Source of the DNA: an uncultured Chitinophaga sp.
GTDB taxonomy: Bacteria > Bacteroidota > Bacteroidia > Chitinophagales > Chitinophagaceae
Assembly (NCBI RefSeq): GCF_946479755.1
Contig: NZ_CAMLHC010000027.1
Coordinates: 38,761 to 102,760 of the forward strand
DNA: 64,000 nucleotides
Reading direction: 5' to 3'
Shown here one piece after another: positions 26,782 through 36,712 of the stretch (positions are counted from its first letter, which is position 1; each line of letters starts with the position of its first letter). Made by a program: the position numbers and the translations under genes. Below the pieces are notes generated by a model. It worked only from the letters and a program-made list of their open reading frames with translations, was not told where the DNA came from and did not search any database.

Positions 26782-28530
26782 TCAGATTCCTGTTTCTTGC
26801 GGACAAATGGGTTTTATGACTTTAAAAAATTCATTTTCTGTAAATGGTTTCAGCAACACCCCTGCTATATCAGGTTCTTTCACCCGCGCATATTCAGCTA
26901 CGGTGGCATCTCCTGAGATCACCACCACCGGGATGTCCGCATCAGCGATCCTGATCTGGCGAAGCATTTCCTCCATAGGAATGTCGGCTATGTGCGCATC
27001 CAGGAAAACAACATCAGGCCGTTCATACCGGATGATCTCAGTGGTTTCCGGCAGGTTGTCTGTCAGCCACAACGTGAACCCGTTTGTGCGGGCCCAGCTC
27101 CTGAAGGGAGAAGTGCTCATGTAATCATCTTCCACCAGCAGTATTTTCAGGTTTTGCAGATGATCTGCCGCCGGTACGGTTACCGCTTCAGACAAAGCTT
27201 CAACACTATCTTCTACCAGCTCCGTGGGTATCTCATACATAAACACGGTAGCCCATTTTTTTGTTTCGTCCACCAGCAACTTTCCCCCCAATTTCTGGAC
27301 GGCCCTTATCACGGTAGGGATACCAAACCCGTTGCCCCCCTTTACTTCGGCCAGGTCTTCGGCCCATCCGCTCTCAATCCTTTTACGAACATCAGGGCTC
27401 AGCCCATCGCCGTCATTGGCGATCACCAATGTTAAAACATGTGCGGCTGAAAGGCTTACCTCTACATGCACCTGCTTGCGACAGTACTTCAGGGCATTGA
27501 TGATACTGTTGGAAAAAACTTTCGTCAGCAGGTATTTGTTGGCCCTGATGACATGAAAATCAGCGTCAGCGATTTTATAAAACAATGTTTTCTTCATACC
27601 TTCTGCGGTCAGCAGGTACATACACAAAATATTTTCGGCCCAGCTTCTCCATGAGAACGCGGACGCGCAGTTCCTGTCAATACAAGGCACGGAAAGGTCT
27701 TTGCACAACATGGTATCCACAATGTCTTTCATCACATCGCTGCATACCTTCATGCCGTGTATCTCTCCTTTGTTGACCGGCACGCTGAAAGTGGCCCGCT
27801 GTCCCAGCCGGATGAACTTCTCAGAGAAACAGGTAACACTGGACAAATAGTTTCTTATTTCATGGGCGGCCACTTTTGCATTCCGCACGATCTCCGTTTT
27901 TGTTTCATTCAGCCGTTCGATCTGCTTTTCCTGCATGGCTGATTTCACCCTTTCCACAGACAGCCGGTCATCCGCCATCTTTACATAGAAAGAAATCGTA
28001 TAGCCCACCAGGAAAACAACCGCGCACTGTATGGCTACCCGTGCCACTGCCACGCTCTCTGCCGGGAAAGGCAGCGTTTTCAGCAAGGGAAAGAGGTAAT
28101 TGAGCTTCAGTGCTACCAGCGTCAGAATGATCAAACTAAGCAGCACCGCCCTCCTGGCCCGGTCTTTATAAATCAGGAAAGCCACCAGGAACAGGTATAC
28201 GGCGATAAACTCTACTGCTGCCAGCTCTCCCATGATAGCACCAAAATAAAAGGTGCTGGCGCAGTGGATGGCTACCATGCCAGTGGCAGCTGTGAAGTGA
28301 TATCCCAGCCTGTTCAGCAGCGGGATGCACAACATCAGCAAGCCCTCCAATATGGGCATGTACAACATCTGCCTGATACCGGAAACATAATACAGGAACG
28401 GGGCGAGGAGAAAGGCAAGGATAGCGGGGATAACGGCCATTCTGTTGACAATCAGAATGCTTCGTTTCTGTTTGACATCAGCGGATGCAGTACCCAATGC
28501 AAAGATTGTGTTAACAATTGCGAGGCCCAT
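26782..28530 (-). CDS. membrane histidine kinase-receiver hybrid
   Basis: The 582-residue protein has about six N-terminal transmembrane helices (about residues 1-190) with no large periplasmic domain. A cytosolic kinase region follows, with His in AAHEIRNYLSS (about 238), and an HATPase with NALKYCR, NDGDGL and GGNGFGIP. A C-terminal receiver starts KILLVEDDY, with acceptor Asp in VVFLDAHIAD and Lys in LLKPF. The dimerisation/phospho-acceptor region differs from the usual HisKA consensus. It lies 180 bases downstream of the receiver-PAS-kinase gene on the same strand and has no linked output regulator. Confidence 0.88.
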   Translation of the reverse strand: MGLAIVNTIFALGTASADVKQKRSILIVNRMAVIPAILAFLLAPFLYYVSGIRQMLYMPILEGLLMLCIPLLNRLGYHFTAATGMVAIHCASTFYFGAIMGELAAVEFIAVYLFLVAFLIYKDRARRAVLLSLIILTLVALKLNYLFPLLKTLPFPAESVAVARVAIQCAVVFLVGYTISFYVKMADDRLSVERVKSAMQEKQIERLNETKTEIVRNAKVAAHEIRNYLSSVTCFSEKFIRLGQRATFSVPVNKGEIHGMKVCSDVMKDIVDTMLCKDLSVPCIDRNCASAFSWRSWAENILCMYLLTAEGMKKTLFYKIADADFHVIRANKYLLTKVFSNSIINALKYCRKQVHVEVSLSAAHVLTLVIANDGDGLSPDVRKRIESGWAEDLAEVKGGNGFGIPTVIRAVQKLGGKLLVDETKKWATVFMYEIPTELVEDSVEALSEAVTVPAADHLQNLKILLVEDDYMSTSPFRSWARTNGFTLWLTDNLPETTEIIRYERPDVVFLDAHIADIPMEEMLRQIRIADADIPVVVISGDATVAEYARVKEPDIAGVLLKPFTENEFFKVIKPICPQETGI

Positions 28531-28710
28531 GATCAAAGCGATTTAAGAAATGGTTATTCAGGATTTTCAAACGTGATAGCGATAGTCTATTTACGTAATA
28601 AACTGTTATGAGGTTTTTCACAGCCTGCATTACCGGGATACCCCTGGCAGGACTCCTAAATTAGTGATTTTAGTTGATCATAGGTCAGCAAAAAAAGTAC
28701 CGCATTATTA

Positions 28711-30294
28711 TCATGTCACCGGCACTTTCGCCTGCTTCACAGGCAATACCATAATGAAGGAGGTGCCCTCTCCTTCCACACTGGTAGCGGTAATAGTGCC
28801 CTGGTGTTTATCGATTACTTTTTTGGCGATAGCCAGTCCTATACCAGTGCCCTCGTAGTGGTCAGCGTTATGCAGGCGCTGAAAAATGGTGAATATTTTA
28901 GAGAGGTATTTTTCATTAAACCCGATACCGTTATCCCGGATAACGATACGGCAAAAGTCGGCATTGACCTCTGAAGGGTTGTCAATACCACCATCCTTTA
29001 TCATTTCGGCGGAAATATGAATTTCCGGTGCCTGATCTTTCCGGGAAAATTTCAGTGCGTTGCTGATAATATTCTGGAACACTTGCCGGATCTGCCCAGG
29101 AACCGCTTCAATTTGTGGCAGTTTTTCCACACACACCACAGCATTTTTCTCGGTGATGGTCAATTCGAGGTCGCTGATGATTTCCTGTACCACGACATTG
29201 AGGTCGGTAATTTCGTATATACTTGCTGCCGACAGACGGGAGTAGTTCAACAGATCGTTGATAAGCCGGGCCATTCTTTCTGACGAGCCTACGATCCTTT
29301 CCATGTAGGACATGGCGCCGGGATCGGTTTTCAGGAAGCGGTCGCGCACGATGGCGCCAAACAGCTGTATTTTACGCAGCGGCTCCTTGAGGTCATGCGA
29401 GGCCACGGAAGCAAACTGCTGCAGATCGTGGTTACTGGCTTCGAGGGACTTGTTGATCTCCACCAGTTCCTCGGTGCGTTCCCGTACTTTCTGTTCCAGT
29501 ATTTCGTTGGCTTGTTTCTGATGAGCGATATCGGTGAAGGTGCCGATCCATTTGCTGATACCGGCGCTCTCCCGGACCGGGATGATACGCAGCAGGTGGC
29601 AGCGGAAGCTGTTATCTGTCCGATCTTTCAGGTACACTTCCTTTTCCAGCGGCAGGCCGGCATGCAGGGTATCATCGAGGCATTGCCGCAGGCTCTTGTC
29701 CATCGGCAACGTTTCGGGCAACTGCTGCAGGCTGTCTGCATACTTGAACCAGTTGCGGTTGGCATATTCTATCTGGCCGTCCGGGGTAACAGTGAAGGCT
29801 ATCTGCGGCAGCACTTCCAGCATGGTATGCAGTTCATTGACTTTCTCACTGAGCGCGCTCTGCGCCAGCTTGCGGACTTCCACTTCTTCCTGCAGCGACT
29901 GGTGCATCTGCTTCAGCTCCTGCGATTGCTGATAGAGGCGTGAAAAAGTTTTCACTTTCATCAGCAATACGTCGGGATCTACCGGTTTGGTGAGATAGTC
30001 GATGCCGCCGGAATCGTAGCCTTTTACAATAAAACGTTTCTCTTTATTAACGGCAGACAGGAATATGATGGGGATGTCTTTCGCTTTGCTGTAGCCGGAG
30101 ATGGCTTCTGCCACCTCGAAGCCGTCCATACTGGGCATCTGTACGTCCAGGATGATCAGTGTGTAGCTGTGCCGGAGTATTTTCTTCAGCGCCTCTTCGC
30201 CGGACAGGGCTGTATCCACTTCAAACTGGTAGAGCTCAAGCGTTTTCCGGATGGATAAAATATTCTCTGGCTTATCATCAACAATCAGAATCAT
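28711..30294 (-). CDS. receiver-PAS-histidine kinase
   Basis: Soluble 527-residue hybrid: receiver (MILIVDDKPENIL, acceptor Asp in LIILDVQMPSMDG, Lys in LTKPVD), a coiled coil (about 120-160), a PAS domain (about 165-285, with FTVTPDGQIEYANRNWF), and another coiled coil. The kinase core has His in VASHDLKEPLRK (about 315) and an HATPase with NALKFSR, DNGIGF and GTGIGLAI. It is the last gene of the operon that carries the large hybrid kinase, a receiver, cheR and cheB, starting 29 bases after cheB. Confidence 0.92.
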   Translation of the reverse strand: MILIVDDKPENILSIRKTLELYQFEVDTALSGEEALKKILRHSYTLIILDVQMPSMDGFEVAEAISGYSKAKDIPIIFLSAVNKEKRFIVKGYDSGGIDYLTKPVDPDVLLMKVKTFSRLYQQSQELKQMHQSLQEEVEVRKLAQSALSEKVNELHTMLEVLPQIAFTVTPDGQIEYANRNWFKYADSLQQLPETLPMDKSLRQCLDDTLHAGLPLEKEVYLKDRTDNSFRCHLLRIIPVRESAGISKWIGTFTDIAHQKQANEILEQKVRERTEELVEINKSLEASNHDLQQFASVASHDLKEPLRKIQLFGAIVRDRFLKTDPGAMSYMERIVGSSERMARLINDLLNYSRLSAASIYEITDLNVVVQEIISDLELTITEKNAVVCVEKLPQIEAVPGQIRQVFQNIISNALKFSRKDQAPEIHISAEMIKDGGIDNPSEVNADFCRIVIRDNGIGFNEKYLSKIFTIFQRLHNADHYEGTGIGLAIAKKVIDKHQGTITATSVEGEGTSFIMVLPVKQAKVPVT

Positions 30295-30323
30295 ACAAAA
30301 AAAACATTTTCAATAACCATACC

Positions 30324-30911
30324 TCAACCAGCCATCACGCCGGCAAAGTTATTAATAAAAGAGGCCATTACATCGGCCGCCAGCACATGGTCCACGGGTA
30401 CTGCCTGTAAAGCATGACGGGGCATAAAATCCACAGTGGCCGTCTCAGGATCCTGCACAATGGTGAGGCCGCCGGCTTCGTGCACTTCTGCCAACCCCTC
30501 TACGCCGTCGCTGTTGGCGCCGGATAACAGTATCGCCAGGGTGTCTGCGCCAAATACATCGGCAGCTGCACTGAAGGTAACATCGATACTGGGCCGGCTG
30601 AAGTGTATTTTTTCGGAATAGTCGAGGCTCAGGGTGTGATCTGTTTCCACCAGCAGGTGATAATCACCCGGCGCAATGTAGATCACGCCCGGCAGGAGTG
30701 GCTCTTTTTCTTCCGCCTCGTGCACGGGCAGCGTGGTTTTTGCCGCCAGCAGCTCCGCCAGCACGGAGTCCGCGCTGTTTTGCCGGTGCAGCACAATGAT
30801 CACTGCGGCATTCAGCCGGGACGACAAGCCGGGCAACAATGTCAGGATAGCCTGTAAACCACCGGCGGAACCGCCGATCAGCACCACGCGGGAAGCTGTA
30901 GCCATAGACAT
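30324..30911 (-). CDS. CheB-type methylesterase domain protein
   Basis: The 195-residue protein is the catalytic domain of CheB alone, without a receiver. The Ser-His-Asp triad is visible: Ser in GGSAGGLQA, His in VIIVLHRQ, Asp in LLSGANSDGVEG. CheB removes methyl groups from, or deamidates, glutamates on chemoreceptors. No receptor with a signalling hairpin is in the window. It pairs with the CheR gene 19 bases upstream. The start MSMATASRVV fits; a longer upstream reading would overlap cheR. In this setting it probably serves a non-chemotaxis signalling complex. Confidence 0.88.
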   Translation of the reverse strand: MSMATASRVVLIGGSAGGLQAILTLLPGLSSRLNAAVIIVLHRQNSADSVLAELLAAKTTLPVHEAEEKEPLLPGVIYIAPGDYHLLVETDHTLSLDYSEKIHFSRPSIDVTFSAAADVFGADTLAILLSGANSDGVEGLAEVHEAGGLTIVQDPETATVDFMPRHALQAVPVDHVLAADVMASFINNFAGVMAG

Positions 30912-30930
30912 AAGGGCATTATTTTGTTGA

Positions 30931-31758
30931 TTACAGATGATGTTTACGCCAGATTTTCTCTCTGCCGTCCAGCTGCCTGAACTGCCCCGACACACTGGTA
31001 AAGTTAAGCGATTCCTTACTCCCCAATGCCAGGAAACCCAATGGCTCCAGGCTGTCACAAAACAGCCGCAGCACCTTGTCCTGCAGCGTTTTGTTAAAAT
31101 AGATCAGCACATTCCGGCAGATGATCAGCTGAAATTCATTAAACGAACCATCCGTCACCAGGTTATGAGGAGAAAAGATGATCTTCCCGCCGAGGTCCTG
31201 CCTGAATTTGGCGTACTCGTAGTTGGCAGTATAGTACGAAGAGAAATCCTGCAGGCCGCCGGCTTCCATATAGTTGCGCGAATACTGCTGCATCTGTGAA
31301 AGCGGAAAAATACCGGTTCGCCCTTTCTCCAGCACACTGGTATTGATATCCGTTGCATAAATCACCGACTTGTGCAACAGGCCCGCTTCTTTCAGCAGGA
31401 TAGCAAAAGAGTACACTTCTTCCCCGGTAGAACAGCCGGCGTGCCATATCCGTATCAGCGGATAAGTGGCCAGCACCGGCAACACCTGCTGACGAAGCGC
31501 ATAATAAAACTGCGGATCACGGAACATCTCCGTTACATTCACCGTGATCTCCTCCACAAAACGCAGGGCATAGCCCGCATCCGAAATAATACGATAGCGG
31601 AATTCGGCAAAGCTCGGGAAACGGTCTGCCTGGAAAAGATGGTTCACCCGCCTGTTAATAGACGCGTGCGCGTACTCGGTAAAGTCGTATCCGTATTTTT
31701 CCAGCACATCGTTGAGCAACATGCTTACTTCCTGTTCACTGATATGATTCCTATTCAC
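30931..31758 (-). CDS. CheR-type protein methyltransferase
   Basis: The 275-residue S-adenosylmethionine-dependent enzyme methylates glutamates on signalling proteins. An N-terminal helical CheR_N domain (about 10-65; YGYDFTEYAHASINRR) precedes the Rossmann domain, with RIWHAGCSTGEEVYSFAI as the cofactor loop, ATDIN and LIICRNVLIYF. No TPR or PAS extension is present. It starts 3 bases after the single receiver gene in the same operon, and there is no chemoreceptor or flagellar gene nearby. Confidence 0.92.
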   Translation of the reverse strand: MNRNHISEQEVSMLLNDVLEKYGYDFTEYAHASINRRVNHLFQADRFPSFAEFRYRIISDAGYALRFVEEITVNVTEMFRDPQFYYALRQQVLPVLATYPLIRIWHAGCSTGEEVYSFAILLKEAGLLHKSVIYATDINTSVLEKGRTGIFPLSQMQQYSRNYMEAGGLQDFSSYYTANYEYAKFRQDLGGKIIFSPHNLVTDGSFNEFQLIICRNVLIYFNKTLQDKVLRLFCDSLEPLGFLALGSKESLNFTSVSGQFRQLDGREKIWRKHHL

Positions 31759-31761
31759 CGG

Positions 31762-32136
31762 CTACACGAATAAGTATTGTTGTAGCTGCGACAGCAACAC
31801 ATCTACATCAACAGGTTTTGAAATATAATTGTCCGCACCGGCTTCGAGGCATTTCTCCCGGTCGCCCACCATGGCTTTGGCCGTGACGGCGATAATTGGC
31901 AGATGTGACTCCCCTTCTTTGGCCCGCAGGGCCGCAATGGTTTCATAGCCGTCCATGTCCGGCATCATAATATCCATCAGCACTACGCCTACTTCATGTG
32001 CACCATCCAGCAGCGCCAGGCCTTCAGCCCCTGTGGAAGCGGATATACAGGGTATTCCCCTGGAACGCAGCACCGCCTTCAGCGCAAAAATGTTGCGGGC
32101 ATCATCGTCTATAATCAATACTTTTTTCTGCTCCAT
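31762..32136 (-). CDS. single-domain response regulator
   Basis: A 124-residue receiver: pocket VLIIDDDARNIF, acceptor Asp in VVLMDIMMPDMDG (about residue 57), Lys in ISKPVDVD. Its sequence is strikingly like the last receiver of the upstream 1342-residue kinase, including VIAVTAKAM-GDREKCL and YISKPVDVD, which points to duplication. The start at 32136 lies 2 bases after the kinase stop codon; the reading frame further upstream only overlaps that kinase. It has no output domain. Confidence 0.9.
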   Translation of the reverse strand: MEQKKVLIIDDDARNIFALKAVLRSRGIPCISASTGAEGLALLDGAHEVGVVLMDIMMPDMDGYETIAALRAKEGESHLPIIAVTAKAMVGDREKCLEAGADNYISKPVDVDVLLSQLQQYLFV

Positions 32137-32138
32137 AG

Positions 32139-35100
32139 CTATTTCATGCCTTTGTCGTATAACCATACACGTAATAACGATATTAACTGGTCTACATCCA
32201 CGGGTTTGGAAATATAATCCGAAGCACCGGCTTTCAGACATTTCTCGCGGTCTCCCATCATGGCTTTGGCCGTAACGGCAATCACCGGCAGTTGCGCCAT
32301 GGAAGGTTGTTTTCTTATTGCGGCAATGGCGTCATAACCATCCATTTCCGGCATCATCATGTCCATCAGCACAATATCCACTGTATGTTCGTTCAGTTGC
32401 TGCAACGCCTCTTTCCCGTCTACGGCGGAAAGGACTTTCATCTGGTGCATCTCCAGCGCCTTGGTCAGCGAGAAGATATTCCGCACATCGTCGTCGGCAA
32501 CGAGCACTGTTTTACCTTTCAGCACTTCGTTGAGCAGCGACATCTTACCGTTGCCGCTCTGCGCGGCGGCATTGTTCTCCGACACAAGGTGCAGGAACAA
32601 CGACACTTCGTCCAGCATACGCTGATACGAATGCGCCGTTTTCACCACAATGGAATCAGCGTACTGCCGTATCCGTTGTTCCTCCGCACGGGAAAGGCTT
32701 TTACCGGTGAAGATGATGATAGGCAGGTTTTCCAACCCTTTGATCTCCTTAACGGTTTCCAGCGCTTCGTAGGCCTGCTGGTCCGGGATACCCATGTCCA
32801 GGATCACACAGTCCACATCTTTCTGTTGCAGCAGCTGTACACCATCGCCCACCGTGCTGCTGATCTCCGAATTCACCTGGTAGTTGCCCAGGAAGTAAGC
32901 CAGCGCCTTGGCGTGTTTGGCGTTCTCCTCAAGTATCAGCACCTTTTTGGTGGAGCGCTGCAGGACAAATTCCAGTTTCTCGAAAATGTGTTGCATGCTT
33001 TCCATGGTGACCGGCTTGCTCACAAAATCCACCGCGCCTTTCATCAGGCTTTCTTTTTTTGCTTCCAGCGATGAGATAATATGCACAGGTATCGGGCGGG
33101 TGGCCGGATCGTTTTTCAGTTCCTCCATCACCTGCCAGCCATCTTTCACGGGTAACTGAATATCGAGCAGGATGCCGACGGGCCTGTACTTGCGGGCCAG
33201 TTCCCCGGCCATGTCTCCTCTGACAGTCACCACGCCTTTATATCCCCGCTGGCGGGTGAACTCGAGCAGCGCTTTCGCAAAATAGGTATCGTCTTCCACG
33301 ATCAGCACCGTGGAGTCGCCCGGCTGGATATGGTCCCGGTCATCGGGAATATCAGCAGGTATCAGCGGCGCCAGGTAAGAGACCCCTTCCCTGGCAGACA
33401 GCCCTTCGTCTACCACGGTGGGCTCTTTAATGGCGGCCGGTGCAAATGCCGGAGCAGCAGCTGTCCGTTCATTTTTTCGTACTACCGGTACCGTTACCGA
33501 GAATTCACTACCGTCTTCCCCATTGCTTTCAAGGGAGATATGCCCGCCCAGCAGTTTGGCCAGTTCACGGCTGATAGACAGTCCCAGCCCGGTGCCGCCG
33601 TATTTGCGGCGGGTAGAGCCATCTGCCTGCTGGAAAGCTTCGAAGATCACCTGTTGCTTTTCTTCCGGGATACCAATGCCGGTATCTTTCACGGCGAAAC
33701 GAATGGTGCCGGCTATTTCACCAGCCTGCACCGACAGGGTAACGGAACCTTTGGCGGTAAATTTCAGCGCATTGGACAACAGGTTTTTCAGTATCTGTTC
33801 CAGCCTGGTCTGGTCTGTTTCTATGGATGTGGGCGCGCCGGGGGCGGCAGATAATTGCAGGGCCAGACCTTTGTCACGCGCAATCGGCTCAAACAGCGCC
33901 TGCATATTGGAGAAGATATTATCAATCGTTACCTGACCGTATTCCAGCTCCATCTTACCGGATTCTATCTTCGACAGGTCCAGTATTTCATCGATCAGCG
34001 TCAGCAGTCCTTTACCGGACGAGTTGATCACCTGTGCATATTCCACCTGGTCCGCATTCAGGTTGTGGTCGTGGTTTTCAGACAACAACCGCGACAGCAG
34101 CAGGATGGAGTTGAGCGGTGTACGCAGCTCGTGCGACATATTGGCGAGGAATTCGGATTTGTATTTTGTGCTTAGTGCCAGCTCCTCTGCTTTTTTGTGG
34201 ATGTCCAGGTTACGTTCCACGATGATCTGGTTTTTCTCTTCCAAGAGGCGGCTTCTCTCTTCCAGCTCGGCATTGGACTGCATCAGTTCCTCCTGCTGTA
34301 CTTTCAGTTCTTCTTCTGACACCTGCAGTTTCTGGGTCTGCGCTTCCAGTTCTGCGTTGAGGCTTTCCAGTTCGCTGTGCTGCACCTGCAGCTCTTCGGC
34401 CTGGGACTGTGTTTCTTCCAGCAGCTCCTGCAGGCGGATGCGGCTGCGGGTGCTTTGTATAGCCACTGCTATGCTGTAGGCTGCCTGTTTCAGATATTGC
34501 AGGGCGCTTTCAGAGAAGGGATACAACGATCCTATTTCCACTACGCCCTCTGCGATACCGGCATGTATCAGCGGCATAATGAGTACGTGCCCCGGCTGAG
34601 ACGAGGCGGTGCCGCCGGCGATATGCAGAAAATCATCGGGGGCTTCGCGGAGATGGATCAGTCCCCGTTGCTGCAACGCTTGTCCCATCAGGGTTTTACC
34701 GGCAGCGATCACCGGGGGCGCCGGGTACTGGTCTGACAGGGCATGCCCTGCGGAGAAATGCAGATCGCCATTCTGCCGGATGTACAGTACACCTGTTTGT
34801 GCGCCGGTATAATTCACCAGGTCTGACAGCGCGTCGTTGGTGAGGGAATGCATATCCCTTTCTGTCAGCAGGGTTTCACTCATTTTATTGAGCCCGGCCT
34901 GCACCCATATCTCCTGTTCGTTTTCTTCGCGGAACACTTTAAGGTCGGCAGCCATCTGCACGATCGCATTGCCGAGTGTATCTTCTTTGCTGCGGGGCTT
35001 CACATCGATATTAAAATCTCCTTTCCCGATGCTGTCCGCCGCAATGGCCAGCTCCTGGCCGGTAACATCGATAGCGGTCAAGGATTGGGCAAGGCTGCCG

Positions 35101-36167
35101 ATGGCGTCTTTAGTGCGGATATCGGGCGCTTCCCCGCTTATGCCTTTAGCGATTTTATCGGCCGCCGAGCGAAGTATGTTCAAACTTTCCGTGATGGTTT
35201 TGATGGTGTAGGTAACGAAGGCGATAACGATCACCACGATAAGTACCAGCAAAACGAGATAACGTGTTTTGAGATCATTTTCTTTCTGGGAGATGGAACG
35301 CGCTTCCCTGCTGACCTTTTCTACGATACTGCGTTGCAGTTGTTTCAGCTGGTCCACCGCCATGCTGGAGTTATCCCACCAGGAGTCGGCATTAAAAAGC
35401 GTATCGATTTTCCTGTTTTTGATGGTGTTATTGATAAAATCTGATGTGATGACCGCCTCGTTGCTTTTCTCTGCTTTCAGCAGCGCCGCGGCATAGGCCG
35501 GAGAGGATTTATCAAGGAATTCGGCCCGCAGGGAAGTGTACATGTCGTTGTTGTTTTCGACACGGGAGAAATCGTCCGGCCATACTTCTTTTTTCAGGAT
35601 GAAGTAATAGATGTCCATGCGGATCAGGCCCTGATAGGCCGCCATCTGCGCCAGTAAATACTGGGAGTTGAGGTCCTGCTGCAGGGCCTTCAGCACCGTA
35701 ATATCGGGCGTACCGGCGTGTGCCAGGTTGTTGAGCCGGAAGATAAGGTTGGAATAATAATCCAGCACTTCCCGCTGCGGCATGGACTTGTTATCGATCT
35801 CTTTCCTTTTTTTCGGGAGCGTGTTGAGCAGCGAATAGGTAAAGAAACGGCTGTCGGCCGCCAGCAGGCGGGACTTCACCGCATCGATGGAGAGGTCTGT
35901 TTTGGCCCGCTGCATCAGCAGCTCGTTGATGGAATAGTTACCCAGCACGTAGTTGACACTGGCACGGCGTTCCATATGTATTTCATCGGCCACTTTCATG
36001 ACCGTGGTGGCTGTATTAACGTCCTGTAGCAGGTTTTCGATACTGCGGATATCCTCACTCTGTTTGTTGAATATCTGGATACCCAGATAAATAAGGCATA
36101 TCAAGGGAACAATAGCAATCAGGAATAACTTCCTGGGCAGTGGCAGCTGCATAAAAAATTTCTTCAT
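32139..36167 (-). CDS. large hybrid kinase: NIT-HAMP-GAF-HisKA-HATPase-three receivers
   Basis: Membrane sensor of 1342 residues. A first transmembrane helix (about 13-33) is followed by a periplasmic nitrate/nitrite-sensing-like (NIT) helical domain (about 45-300), a second helix (about 303-325) and HAMP segments (to about 430). A GAF domain (about 435-590) and a long coiled coil (about 595-690) come next. HisKA has His in MSHELRTPLNS (about 695), and HATPase has NALKFTA, DTGIGI and GTGLGLSI. Receivers start near VLIVEDD, VLILEEN and VLVADDD, each with an acceptor Asp (LLDIQLPV, ILDMGIPD, LMDMMMPEMDG). It heads an operon with a receiver, CheR, CheB and another kinase. Confidence 0.93.
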   Translation of the reverse strand: MKKFFMQLPLPRKLFLIAIVPLICLIYLGIQIFNKQSEDIRSIENLLQDVNTATTVMKVADEIHMERRASVNYVLGNYSINELLMQRAKTDLSIDAVKSRLLAADSRFFTYSLLNTLPKKRKEIDNKSMPQREVLDYYSNLIFRLNNLAHAGTPDITVLKALQQDLNSQYLLAQMAAYQGLIRMDIYYFILKKEVWPDDFSRVENNNDMYTSLRAEFLDKSSPAYAAALLKAEKSNEAVITSDFINNTIKNRKIDTLFNADSWWDNSSMAVDQLKQLQRSIVEKVSREARSISQKENDLKTRYLVLLVLIVVIVIAFVTYTIKTITESLNILRSAADKIAKGISGEAPDIRTKDAIGSLAQSLTAIDVTGQELAIAADSIGKGDFNIDVKPRSKEDTLGNAIVQMAADLKVFREENEQEIWVQAGLNKMSETLLTERDMHSLTNDALSDLVNYTGAQTGVLYIRQNGDLHFSAGHALSDQYPAPPVIAAGKTLMGQALQQRGLIHLREAPDDFLHIAGGTASSQPGHVLIMPLIHAGIAEGVVEIGSLYPFSESALQYLKQAAYSIAVAIQSTRSRIRLQELLEETQSQAEELQVQHSELESLNAELEAQTQKLQVSEEELKVQQEELMQSNAELEERSRLLEEKNQIIVERNLDIHKKAEELALSTKYKSEFLANMSHELRTPLNSILLLSRLLSENHDHNLNADQVEYAQVINSSGKGLLTLIDEILDLSKIESGKMELEYGQVTIDNIFSNMQALFEPIARDKGLALQLSAAPGAPTSIETDQTRLEQILKNLLSNALKFTAKGSVTLSVQAGEIAGTIRFAVKDTGIGIPEEKQQVIFEAFQQADGSTRRKYGGTGLGLSISRELAKLLGGHISLESNGEDGSEFSVTVPVVRKNERTAAAPAFAPAAIKEPTVVDEGLSAREGVSYLAPLIPADIPDDRDHIQPGDSTVLIVEDDTYFAKALLEFTRQRGYKGVVTVRGDMAGELARKYRPVGILLDIQLPVKDGWQVMEELKNDPATRPIPVHIISSLEAKKESLMKGAVDFVSKPVTMESMQHIFEKLEFVLQRSTKKVLILEENAKHAKALAYFLGNYQVNSEISSTVGDGVQLLQQKDVDCVILDMGIPDQQAYEALETVKEIKGLENLPIIIFTGKSLSRAEEQRIRQYADSIVVKTAHSYQRMLDEVSLFLHLVSENNAAAQSGNGKMSLLNEVLKGKTVLVADDDVRNIFSLTKALEMHQMKVLSAVDGKEALQQLNEHTVDIVLMDMMMPEMDGYDAIAAIRKQPSMAQLPVIAVTAKAMMGDREKCLKAGASDYISKPVDVDQLISLLRVWLYDKGMK

Positions 36168-36304
36168 CCGCCTGAGCTCGTTTAATTTTTATCAGGAAAA
36201 AATAAATACCGGGTAAATGGCTTCACAAACCGTATACCTAAGAATAAACCGGTGCTATGAAAATAACAACAAAATCATAAATTTGTCTTTATTCTAAATC
36301 TCAT

Positions 36305-36712
36305 ATGGTGAGCTGTAAGTATTCCTCTGTACTTTTAATTGATGATGATATTGACGACAGGATGATATTTGGCGACGTGTTGAAGGAATTGGTGCCGGAT
36401 ATTATTTACAATGAAGCCATCAACGGTGAAGATGCCCTGGCCAAGCTGGAAGCGGGTCTGGTGCCGGATCTGATCTTCCTGGACCTGAATATGCCGCGGG
36501 TAGACGGCAAGCAGTTCCTCGCAGAGCTGCGGCAGATAGCACATCTTCGTCATATCCCGGTTATTATCTATACCACATCGTCCCATGAATCGGATAAAAA
36601 GGAAACCCGCGCGCTGGGCGCCTCCTATTTTATTACCAAGCCCAATAGCCTGCATGAACTGAATCAGCTGCTAAAAGGCATACTGGAGCATACTATTCAA
36701 TATTCCCTGTAG
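36305..36712 (+). CDS. single-domain response regulator
   Basis: A 135-residue receiver with acidic pocket VLLIDDDIDDRMIF, acceptor Asp in IFLDLNMPRVDG (about residue 60) and Lys in YFITKPNS. It resembles the Rcp1-like regulators that partner hybrid or phytochrome-type kinases. It is transcribed divergently from the 1342-residue kinase, 137 bases apart, and a TAAATTTG box is 23-30 bases upstream of its start. A link to that kinase is likely but not proven. Confidence 0.9.
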   Translation: MVSCKYSSVLLIDDDIDDRMIFGDVLKELVPDIIYNEAINGEDALAKLEAGLVPDLIFLDLNMPRVDGKQFLAELRQIAHLRHIPVIIYTTSSHESDKKETRALGASYFITKPNSLHELNQLLKGILEHTIQYSL

